Source: Actinomycetes bacterium (lineage in GTDB: Bacteria; Actinomycetota; Actinomycetes; JAHEKZ01). From it: a DNA stretch of 8,084 nt. The position numbers and the translations under genes were made by a program. The number at the start of each line of letters is the position of its first letter. Position 1 is the stretch's first letter. The notes under the pieces were generated by a model. It was given only the letters and a program-made list of their open reading frames with translations. It made no database searches and was not told the DNA's origin. Below are positions 1 through 5,183 of the stretch, piece after piece. Location of the stretch: positions 1 through 8,084 of the forward strand of contig JAJAYM010000217.1 in the NCBI GenBank assembly GCA_027117675.1, written 5' to 3'.

Positions 1-429
1 CGTTAGTGCTCGGTCAGCCTCGGTGAGAGCCGCGCTGAAGCGGTGCTGCGCCGACAAGAGTGCGGCTCTGGCCGCAACCGCGAGATCGTTCCCCTTGGGC
101 ATCAGCGCCAACGAAGTCTTGGCGGCCTGATCGGCTGCCGCGTAGCCTGCCGGGTCGGCCGTCACCCGTCCCTGCTCCACGAGCAAAAGTGCGAGAAGGG
201 CCCAGCTGCGCGAGTCCGTTGGTTGTGCTTCGACTTGGCTCTTGAGCTGGCCGATCTGTCCGGCCAGGTCATTCGCGGGCACGAAGCCCACAGCGCTGAT
301 GGTGGACCGCGTATCTACGGCGCTGGGACTGCTGCCGCCCAGGTTCACTGGCAACAGGGCGGCGCCAACGGTGAGGAGGCCGGTGAGGCCAACGACGGCC
401 GCGGCGGTGGTAACTCTGGTGGGTGTCAC
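1..429 (-). CDS. Exported TPR-like protein, N-terminal part (runs off left edge)
   Basis: An open frame of 143 codons runs from a GTG at 429-427 to the window edge without a stop; the true C-terminus lies outside. An in-frame stop at 465-463 leaves this GTG as the only plausible start, although no good Shine-Dalgarno sequence precedes it. Residues about 5-30 (TRVTTAAAVVGLTGLLTVGA) look like a signal peptide or membrane anchor. The rest is helical and resembles tetratricopeptide repeats: a segment ending QPTDSRSWALLALLLVEQG, then a residue run with YAAADQAAKTSLALMPKGND, then AVAARAALLSAQHRFSAALT. The W-x2-L-x2-L pattern and the A-A spacing of paired helices support TPR. TPR proteins usually hold protein partners; no enzymatic function is implied. 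It follows the DUF4331 gene in the same orientation, with an 88-bp gap holding a hairpin, so it is probably part of the same SigK-controlled unit. Product class is fairly sure; partner and role are unknown. Confidence 0.72.
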   Translation of the reverse strand, partial: MTPTRVTTAAAVVGLTGLLTVGAALLPVNLGGSSPSAVDTRSTISAVGFVPANDLAGQIGQLKSQVEAQPTDSRSWALLALLLVEQGRVTADPAGYAAADQAAKTSLALMPKGNDLAVAARAALLSAQHRFSAALTEADRALT

Positions 430-475
430 AGCTGCGCCAGGGCGTTGAGCGGGCGGGACGGGTCAAAAGGGTGGT

Positions 476-512
476 GGCCTGGGTCGCCCCGCGAAGCGAG
501 ACGACCCAGGCC
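476..512 (-). terminator. Hairpin between DUF4331 gene and TPR gene, possible terminator
   Basis: Positions 476-486 and 502-512 form a perfect 11-bp inverted repeat (GGCCTGGGTCG and its complement) around a 15-nt loop. It starts just 5 bp beyond the DUF4331 stop codon. On the minus strand a short CTTTTG follows about 8 nt after the stem, a weak U-tract at best. It could end transcription, partly attenuate readthrough into the TPR gene, or protect the 3' end of the DUF4331 message. Confidence 0.55.
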
Positions 513-517
513 CCCTG

Positions 518-2041
518 TCAGCCCTGGACGGTTGCCCTGGATGAGCGGCCGAACATCACCGCACCACCGACCATGGCCAAGAATCCGAGGGCCACCAGAC
601 CGGTCGAGACCGGTGAGATGCCATCGGACGGAACACCCGCGGACGCGGCGTTGGCTGCATCCGAGCCACCGTCGAGCGGCGAGTAGGCGCTGTTGCTCGC
701 CGAAGGCGCGGGAACCGAGCCATCATGCGGGAGAGCAACGTAGGGGAAGAACTCAGTGAACCCCTTGTCGTTCGTGGGCACGGCGTCACCAAGGTCGTTC
801 GGTGAGCCGACGAGTTCGCCCTCGACAACCTGCAGTGCGATGTCGAGCACGTCGTCAGTCAGGCGTCGTCCGTTCGGGAAGCCAGCGTTGTCGCCGCCGA
901 TGACCCCAAGACGGTTCGGGTTGTCTGCCGGTGGGATCGAGGTGTTGAGCCTCAGCATCTCGCCGGGAGCCTTCAGGTTCGCAGGCTGGTTGAGCCCTTC
1001 CACACCGGTGAGGAAGACCGAAACCAGGTCGTCACGCGGAGTGGCCGGTGCTGGGATGCCGTAGATAAGTTCCACGAGGTCGGCCAGGTGCGAGTTCTTC
1101 ACGTACTTCAAGTACTGAGCGTCATCCACCGGACGGCTGGCGTTGAAGCCATCTTTGTCCTTGAGCGGGATGACAACTTCGTTGACCAGCGGGTTGCCGA
1201 GGCGCGATACCTGCGACCAGTTTCCGGACGCCGTGCGCTCCTGCGTGGTCGTCCAGACACCAAAAACGGGGTCTGGGCCCTCACCGGTCAGTGACCTAGA
1301 TGGCACCTGAAGTGCCACCGTGTTCACGTTGAACCCAGCGAGGGTGTCGTCGCCAACCTCAGAGAGGTCACCGCCACACAGCAGGTCGAACACGCGCAGG
1401 TCGAGGAAGAACGGGTCGTCGGCCTGACCGGCATAGGTCTGTCCGTTGCCGTCGAGAACCGAGGTGCGGGCCTCGTGGCGCAGCTTCCCGTAGTTGGGCA
1501 TGGATGCGGTTCCGGTGTGGCTCGGAGCGACCGGACCCTTGGCCATGACCTTGGTGCCACCGCCAACGTTCAGACGCTTCAGCGTGAACTGCTGACGCAC
1601 GTTGAGGTCCGGGTCGGTGAGGCTGGTGACCTCACCGGTGTTGTACAGGAAGGTGTCCTCGTTCTGATAGGTCGTCTTGAAGGTCCACCGATAGATCTTG
1701 TCTGCCAACGCATCCCCGTCGTTGTCGATACGCAGGTCGTACTGCGCGTCGGTGGCGAATGGGTAGAAGTTGGGACCCCCTGATGGCTCCTCAAACGGAA
1801 TCCAGTTCGCGATGAGGGTGGTCTTGGTGGGAGAGAGAGGGCTGACGAAGGCGTATAGGTCAGTGCCGTCGTACTGCGGCATGCCACTGATCAGCGGGGC
1901 CTCGCGGTGGCTCGAAGCCACGGCACCAGACGGCGCCAGACCTACCGCACCAACGCCGGCGAGCAACGCGCCGCTGGCGAGAGTGGCTGCAGCACGACGA
2001 CGCCGAGTGGCGCGGTTCGTGGGTGGATTTGGGGGTTGCAT
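518..2041 (-). CDS. Secreted, C-terminally anchored DUF4331 family protein
   Basis: This encodes 507 residues. The ATG at 2041 is chosen because GGAGG (2047-2051) sits 5 nt upstream; a frame extension to 2107 would start upstream of the predicted -10 box. Residues 1-42 form a signal peptide: an RRRR stretch (13-16), a hydrophobic core (17-36) and an A-V-A cleavage site, giving a mature protein beginning SSHREAP. That start, together with DGTDLYAFVSP (58-68), RIDNDGDALADKIYRW (104-119) and DDTLAGFNVNTVALQVP (231-247), identifies the DUF4331 family. The D-N-D-G-D at 106-110 resembles an acidic calcium-binding loop, but this is untested. Residues about 440-478 are a Ser/Ala/Pro/Gly-rich stalk, followed by a membrane segment (about 479-498) and a short arginine tail, so the protein is probably tethered outside the membrane. 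Only one cysteine (C222) is present. The family's function is unknown. Its SigK-type promoter makes it the likely target of the neighbouring sigma factor. Confidence 0.93.
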   Translation of the reverse strand: MQPPNPPTNRATRRRRAAATLASGALLAGVGAVGLAPSGAVASSHREAPLISGMPQYDGTDLYAFVSPLSPTKTTLIANWIPFEEPSGGPNFYPFATDAQYDLRIDNDGDALADKIYRWTFKTTYQNEDTFLYNTGEVTSLTDPDLNVRQQFTLKRLNVGGGTKVMAKGPVAPSHTGTASMPNYGKLRHEARTSVLDGNGQTYAGQADDPFFLDLRVFDLLCGGDLSEVGDDTLAGFNVNTVALQVPSRSLTGEGPDPVFGVWTTTQERTASGNWSQVSRLGNPLVNEVVIPLKDKDGFNASRPVDDAQYLKYVKNSHLADLVELIYGIPAPATPRDDLVSVFLTGVEGLNQPANLKAPGEMLRLNTSIPPADNPNRLGVIGGDNAGFPNGRRLTDDVLDIALQVVEGELVGSPNDLGDAVPTNDKGFTEFFPYVALPHDGSVPAPSASNSAYSPLDGGSDAANAASAGVPSDGISPVSTGLVALGFLAMVGGAVMFGRSSRATVQG

Positions 2042-2046
2042 CGGAT

Positions 2047-2051
2047 CCTCC
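2047..2051 (-). promoter_or_regulatory. Ribosome binding site that fixes the DUF4331 start
   Basis: The minus strand reads GGAGG-ATCCG-ATG. This strong Shine-Dalgarno match 5 nt from the ATG at 2041 decides the start against a 22-codon longer frame that has no such site. Confidence 0.85.
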
Positions 2052-2093
2052 GAATCAGAGCGGGCGCATCGCCAGATCGGCGGTGCACCCGTC

Positions 2094-2121
2094 ATTCGGA
2101 GCCGCAACCTGTTCGGATTGG
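2094..2121 (-). promoter_or_regulatory. SigK-type promoter of the DUF4331 gene
   Basis: On the minus strand, CCAATCC (2121-2115) and CCGAAT (2099-2094) are separated by exactly 15 nt. The segment 2091-2125 matches 3560-3594 upstream of sigK at 27 of 35 positions without gaps; the blocks GACCAATCCG and GGCTCCGAATGAC are identical in both. From memory, the M. tuberculosis SigK consensus is CCATCC, 16-17 nt, CCGAAT, so the -10 is identical and the -35 close. Transcription would start near 2087, about 45 nt before the ATG. Assignment to SigK is inference from the shared motif. Confidence 0.78.
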
Positions 2122-2143
2122 TCGCAAATCGGGCAGAGCGAAA

Positions 2144-2881
2144 TTAGGTAGCGAGCTCAAGCAGGAGTACCGGGTCGGTCGTCGGTGCTGCTGATCCACC
2201 CGCCGGCTCAACGCTCATGCCGAACGTGGTGGTTCCCTCAGGCAGGTCGACCAGCGCGCTTCCGCGTCCAGCGTCTGGCTGCAGAAGTCCGAGGGACGTG
2301 GCGCCCCCTCCGTCGATCGCCCACAGCTGGTAGGTCTGATCAGGAGCGGTTGCCGGCACCGACACAGTGAGGAAGGCTGCTTGTTCCCGGGTCGGCGAGT
2401 ACACGAGAGTTCCCGTGCCTCCTCCGACGACCTCCGAGCGCCTAACAGTCGCCCCGGGATCGGCGAGCAGCGCGGTGATCTCGCCAGCCGCGACCTGTGC
2501 TTCGTCGGCTCGCTGGTCCACCTGGTAGGTGGAGATGCCGAGCCCGCCAGCCACGATCATGGCGGCAGCGGCCACACCGGCGAGCCAGCGACTGGTGCTG
2601 AGTCGACGGGACTTGTGCTCGGCGAGGCTAGCCACGGGAGCGTAAGTCGTACTTTCGCTTTGTGGCGTCTGACTGGCCTGCTCGAGCACCCTCGAGCGCA
2701 ACGAAGCCGGGGGCGTCTCGGCCACCGAAGCAGCAAGGGCAGCAGCGGTCTCACGCATCTCTCGGACGTCGGTGTCGCATAGGTCACAGCCTGTCAAATG
2801 CTCTTCGAAAGCTCCCGACTCCGTCTGGTCGAGCGCATCAAGGGCGTACGCGGCTGCCAGCGCGTGGAGATTGTCGCTCAT
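2144..2881 (-). CDS. rskA: Anti-sigma-K factor, RskA family
   Basis: This 245-residue membrane protein should bind and inhibit the SigK encoded just upstream. The N-terminal cytoplasmic anti-sigma domain (about 1-70) contains H28-x3-C32-x2-C35 in FEEHLTGCDLCD, the zinc-binding anti-sigma signature. A linker follows, then one membrane helix (about 98-118, RWLAGVAAAAMIVAGGLG). The extracytoplasmic C-terminal domain (about 125-243) has the RskA_C pattern, including VYSP, TYQLWAID and FGMSVEPAGGS. In this family the outer domain senses a signal and cleavage inside the membrane releases the sigma factor; that mechanism is known for RskA homologues and only inferred here. The ATG overlaps the sigK stop as ATGA (4 bp), so translation is probably coupled; AGGGGTG inside the end of sigK may serve as ribosome binding site. 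From memory, M. tuberculosis RskA lacks the cysteine motif, so this version may bind zinc where the tubercular one does not. Confidence 0.93.
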   Translation of the reverse strand: MSDNLHALAAAYALDALDQTESGAFEEHLTGCDLCDTDVREMRETAAALAASVAETPPASLRSRVLEQASQTPQSESTTYAPVASLAEHKSRRLSTSRWLAGVAAAAMIVAGGLGISTYQVDQRADEAQVAAGEITALLADPGATVRRSEVVGGGTGTLVYSPTREQAAFLTVSVPATAPDQTYQLWAIDGGGATSLGLLQPDAGRGSALVDLPEGTTTFGMSVEPAGGSAAPTTDPVLLLELAT

Positions 2882-3507
2882 GCCGTCACCCCTAAACAGT
2901 CTCGGAGGCGGATCAAGCCGTCACGCATCCGCGTCTTGATGGTGCCCAGCGGTGTCCCAAGTCGTGTGGCGCCCTCTGAGTAGGTCAGACCGCCGAAGTA
3001 GGCCAGCGTCACCGATTCCCGCTGCAGGTCGGTGAGCGTGCCGATGCACTCACGCACCGCTTCGGCCTCCAAACGCCCCTCGACCACCTCGACCACCTCG
3101 TCGTGCTCGCGTGCCAACGAACGTTGACCGACCCTCGCCTCACGGTCGATGGACGACTGCGCCGATCGCACTCGGTCGACGGCGCGCCGATGGGTCATCA
3201 TCATCACCCACGCGAATCCCGTACCACGCCCAGGATCGAAGCGGGGAGCCTGCTGCCACACTTCCAGCAGTACCTCCTGGGCCACCTCCTCGGCTTGCTC
3301 AGCCTGTCGGATCACTCTCCGAGCAAGGCCGAAGACAGCAGGGGTCACCACGTCGTAGAGCTCGGCGAAGGCGCCGTCATCACCCTTCGCCACCCGGAGC
3401 AGCAGCGGGTCGAGTTCGCGCCGAGGGGAAGACTCCTCGGGGGCATCTGAAGGTAGCTCGCGCACAAGGTGGAGTCTGGCCCGGCAAGGCTCGGTCGCGC
3501 CAGCCAT
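2878..3507 (-). CDS. sigK: ECF RNA polymerase sigma factor SigK
   Basis: This 209-residue sigma-70 family protein of the ECF type directs RNA polymerase to a small regulon. The ATG at 3507 is preferred because AAGGGGGTG (3522-3514) lies 6 nt upstream; an in-frame ATG at 3540 lacks such a site and would leave only a very short leader. Region 2 spans about residues 45-115 (FAELYDVVTPAVFGLARR, then QAEEVAQEVLLEVWQQAPRF and MMMTHRRAVDRVRS). Region 4 spans about 150-205, with LTDLQRESVTLAYFGGLTYS and the helix-turn-helix GTPLGTIKTRMRDGL. Both fit SigK closely. Cysteines C154 (VRECIGTL) and C204 (LRDCLG) lie 50 residues apart; as I recall, the redox-sensing pair of M. tuberculosis SigK (C133, C183) has the same spacing and context. 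The gene is followed at once by rskA and preceded by its own SigK-type promoter, so autoregulation is likely. Confidence 0.92.
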   Translation of the reverse strand: MAGATEPCRARLHLVRELPSDAPEESSPRRELDPLLLRVAKGDDGAFAELYDVVTPAVFGLARRVIRQAEQAEEVAQEVLLEVWQQAPRFDPGRGTGFAWVMMMTHRRAVDRVRSAQSSIDREARVGQRSLAREHDEVVEVVEGRLEAEAVRECIGTLTDLQRESVTLAYFGGLTYSEGATRLGTPLGTIKTRMRDGLIRLRDCLGVTA

Positions 3508-3513
3508 CTGGCC

Positions 3514-3522
3514 CACCCCCTT
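3514..3522 (-). promoter_or_regulatory. Ribosome binding site that fixes the sigK start
   Basis: The minus strand reads AAGGGGGTG, one mismatch from AAGGAGGTG, followed by 6 nt and the ATG at 3507. It favours this start over the in-frame ATG at 3540. An in-frame GTG inside the site itself is a less likely start. Confidence 0.75.
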
Positions 3523-3539
3523 GGCTCCGACGACTCTCA

Positions 3540-3567
3540 TCAGTTGTCATTCGTCAGTTGTCATTCG
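3540..3567. repeat. Tandem 14-bp duplication across the sigK promoter start region
   Basis: The 14-mer TCAGTTGTCATTCG occurs twice head to tail (3540-3553 and 3554-3567). On the minus strand each copy reads CGAATGACAACTGA, so the first copy supplies most of the -10 box (CCGAAT) and the second repeats it just downstream, around the predicted transcription start. The DUF4331 promoter shares CCGAATGAC but has no duplication. Confidence 0.9.
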
Positions 3568-3590
3568 GAGCCCGACACCCTGCGGATTGG
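3563..3590 (-). promoter_or_regulatory. SigK-type autoregulatory promoter of sigK-rskA
   Basis: On the minus strand, CCAATCC (3590-3584) and CCGAAT (3568-3563) are separated by 15 nt, the same spacing and elements as before the DUF4331 gene. The predicted start of transcription is near 3556, giving a leader of about 50 nt to the ATG at 3507. The -10 matches the mycobacterial SigK consensus that I recall (CCGAAT). This implies positive autoregulation, which is inferred and not shown. Confidence 0.77.
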
Positions 3591-3638
3591 TCCCCAGCGC
3601 AGACTCGGGTGTGGCGAATCCCCCGGCCCCGGGCCCTC

Positions 3639-3698
3639 GCGCCAGGCATGCTGCAGGAAGTGACGCGATAGCCCCACTTCCTGCAGCTTGCCTCGCGC
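3639..3698 (-). terminator. Long hairpin after truA, likely end of the ribosomal operon
   Basis: A perfect 13-bp stem (3650-3662 with 3675-3687, core CTGCAGGAAGTG) encloses a 12-nt loop. After a T-T mismatch it continues with 5 more pairs (3644-3648 with 3689-3693), then after one C-C mismatch 4 more (3639-3642 with 3695-3698). It begins 17 bp beyond the truA stop. No U-tract follows on the minus strand, only a GC-rich run, so it would be a U-less terminator of the kind often proposed in actinobacteria. It also separates the alpha operon from the sigK promoter. Confidence 0.68.
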
Positions 3699-3714
3699 CA
3701 GATATGCATCTGTG

Positions 3715-4518
3715 CTAGCCGCGGAAGCGTCGGGACCCCAGGGCCTGCGCGGCTAGGTCACCGTCGGGTGGGTACGTGACCTCCTCCAGCGTCAGACCAT
3801 GCGGAGGCATCACCATCACCTCCGACGACCGCCCCGTCTCGTGCAGAACATCGCCGACCCAGGACGCCGGACGCCGACCCTCCCCCACCGCGACGCAGGC
3901 GCCCACAAGCGACCGCACCATGTTGTGGCAGAAAGCATCAGCCACCACCGTCGCCTCGAGCAGTCGGTTGGCATGGCGCTGCCACTCGAATACCCGCAAC
4001 GTGCGAACGGTGCTCGCGCCTTCACGCCTCTTGCAGAAGGCGGCAAAGTCGTGCTCGCCGATCAGCTCTGAGGCTGCAGCGTCCATCGCATCAGCGTCGA
4101 GTGGGCGTCGGTTCCAGACCACGTCGGAACGACGGATGGGGTCGACGCCGACGCGGTCGTCGCTGATCCGGAAGGCGTAGCGACGAGAAATCGCGCTGAA
4201 ACGGGCGTCGAAGCCTTCTGGTGCCACGCGCACCCCCCAGACACGCAGATCGACCGGCAGCAGTCCGGAAAGTCGGTACAGCACGCGCTCACCGTTGGCG
4301 GTCCAGGCCTCAGCAGGAACGTCGGTGTGAGCCACCTGACCGCGAGCGTGGACGCCGGCGTCCGTCCGCCCGGCCACCGTCAATCCTGGCGGGCCGTCCA
4401 ATCGGAGCACCACCGCGAGGGCCTCGTCGAGCACGCCCTCGACTGTCCGCAGCCCCGGCTGCCTCGCCCATCCGGAGAATTCCGAGCCGGCGTAGCCGAG
4501 GTCGAGACACAAACGCAC
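3715..4518 (-). CDS. truA: tRNA pseudouridine(38-40) synthase TruA
   Basis: This 267-residue cytoplasmic enzyme converts uridines 38-40 of the tRNA anticodon arm to pseudouridine. The start is a GTG at 4518 giving MRLCLDLGYAGSEFSGWARQ, the usual TruA N-terminus. The catalytic aspartate is D53 in AGRTDAGVHARGQVAH (49-64). Other family blocks are FDARFSAISRRYAFRI (103-118, with Y114), FCHNMVRSLVG (196-206) and MPPHGLTLEEVTYP (237-250). Length and all motifs are those of a complete enzyme. It lies 50 bp after rplQ, its usual place in actinobacterial alpha operons, so it is probably co-transcribed. The ribosome binding site (AAGGGGGG) falls within a hairpin, which could lower or couple its translation. 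Confidence 0.97.
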   Translation of the reverse strand: MRLCLDLGYAGSEFSGWARQPGLRTVEGVLDEALAVVLRLDGPPGLTVAGRTDAGVHARGQVAHTDVPAEAWTANGERVLYRLSGLLPVDLRVWGVRVAPEGFDARFSAISRRYAFRISDDRVGVDPIRRSDVVWNRRPLDADAMDAAASELIGEHDFAAFCKRREGASTVRTLRVFEWQRHANRLLEATVVADAFCHNMVRSLVGACVAVGEGRRPASWVGDVLHETGRSSEVMVMPPHGLTLEEVTYPPDGDLAAQALGSRRFRG

Positions 4519-4520
4519 CA

Positions 4521-4546
4521 GCCCGCCCCCCTTCGGGGGAACGGGC
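4521..4546 (-). promoter_or_regulatory. Hairpin covering the truA ribosome binding site
   Basis: Two nested stems are visible: 4521-4525 with 4542-4546 (GCCCG/CGGGC), and 4527-4531 with 4535-4539 (CCCCC/GGGGG) around a 3-nt loop. On the minus strand the 3' arm contains the AAGGGGGG that would be the Shine-Dalgarno sequence of truA, 2 nt before the GTG hairpin exit. It may act as a partial terminator after rplQ or mask truA translation; sequence alone does not tell which. Confidence 0.5.
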
Positions 4547-4568
4547 TCGTGGTCAGACGCGGGAGTCG

Positions 4569-5150
4569 TCAGGACTCCTTGGTGCCGTCGGCCTCGTCGG
4601 TCTCGTCTGAAGGCTCCGACTCGTCGGCAGCGGCCTCATCGGCGGCAACCGTCTCGGTGGATTCCACCGACTCAGTCGCCGCATCAGCGGCCTCAGGCGC
4701 GGTCTCGTCCACAGCAGTCTCTTCGACCGCAGCCGGCGTGGCAGCCGCTTCCTTCTTCGGCTTCGTCGCGCGGGTCTTACGCTTGCTCTCGTCAAGCCGC
4801 TCGACCAGCTCGATGACGGCCATCGGGGCGTTGTCGCCCTTGCGCGGACCGATCTTCGTGATTCGGGTGTAGCCACCTGCACGGTTGTCGTACTGCGGAG
4901 CGATGTCGGCGAAGAGCGTGTGGACGACGCCCTTGTCGAGGATGACCGTCATCACCCGACGCCGCGAGGCGAGGTCGCCTCGCTTGGCGAAGGTGATGAG
5001 ACGCTCTGCCAGCGGGCGGACCCGCTTGGCTTTGGCCTCAGTCGTCGTAATGCGGCCGTGCTCGAAGAGCGCCGTGGCGAGGTTCGCCAGTATCAGCCGC
5101 TCGTGCGCCGGACTGCCGCCAAGACGCGGACCCTTAGTGGGGCTTGGCAT
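4569..5150 (-). CDS. rplQ: Large-subunit ribosomal protein L17 with acidic C-terminal extension
   Basis: This is a 193-residue protein of the 50S subunit, located near the exit of the peptide tunnel. The conserved core is residues 1 to about 119: MPSPTKGPRLGGSPAHERL, NLATALFEHGRITTTEAKAK, RPLAERLITFAKRGDL, and YTRITKIGPRKGDNAPMAVIEL. The family core is about 115-125 residues. After a basic hinge (RKTRATKPKKE, about 124-134) comes a tail of about 60 residues made almost only of Ala, Glu, Asp, Thr, Ser and Val. Such acidic or alanine-rich tails are common in actinobacterial L17 and their role is unclear. The start has a good site, AAGGAG, 8 nt upstream of the ATG. It lies 33 bp after rpoA in the alpha operon. 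Confidence 0.97.
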   Translation of the reverse strand: MPSPTKGPRLGGSPAHERLILANLATALFEHGRITTTEAKAKRVRPLAERLITFAKRGDLASRRRVMTVILDKGVVHTLFADIAPQYDNRAGGYTRITKIGPRKGDNAPMAVIELVERLDESKRKTRATKPKKEAAATPAAVEETAVDETAPEAADAATESVESTETVAADEAAADESEPSDETDEADGTKES

Positions 5151-5183
5151 TTCTCGTTCTCCTTGAGTTCAGTCAGGCGGTGG

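Noticed and set aside
518..620. Sortase-like signal at the DUF4331 C-terminus (SPVSTG before the membrane helix and Arg tail)
   Set aside because: The layout resembles a sorting signal, but the motif is not LPxTG: the leucine is absent and the spacing is one residue too long. A plain membrane anchor is simpler.
43..759. Long open frame on the plus strand opposite the TPR and DUF4331 genes
   Set aside because: It is an antisense shadow in GC-rich DNA: composition is Arg/Pro/Gly-rich without domains and it crosses two real genes and the hairpin between them.
1990..2041. Twin-arginine (Tat) signal in the DUF4331 protein
   Set aside because: Four arginines are present, but the following residues are AAA and not the x-F-L-K pattern; Sec export is equally likely.
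2082..2089. Palindrome GGTGCACC near the predicted DUF4331 transcription start
   Set aside because: Eight-bp palindromes are frequent by chance and the sigK promoter has no counterpart.
2042..2107. Upstream extension of the DUF4331 frame to 2107
   Set aside because: It would begin upstream of the predicted -10 box (2094-2099), lacks a ribosome binding site, and adds residues before a normal signal peptide. The GGAGG before 2041 supports the shorter form.
3508..3540. Longer SigK start at 3540
   Set aside because: The ATG lies within the tandem repeat with almost no leader and no Shine-Dalgarno sequence, whereas 3507 has a near-perfect one.
3700..3711. Partly palindromic AGATATGCATCT next to the truA stop
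   Set aside because: It is an imperfect match with no second copy or known motif.
4562..4578. Six-bp inverted repeat over the rplQ stop (GGAGTC/GACTCC)
   Set aside because: It is short, without a U-tract, and expected by chance in GC-rich DNA.
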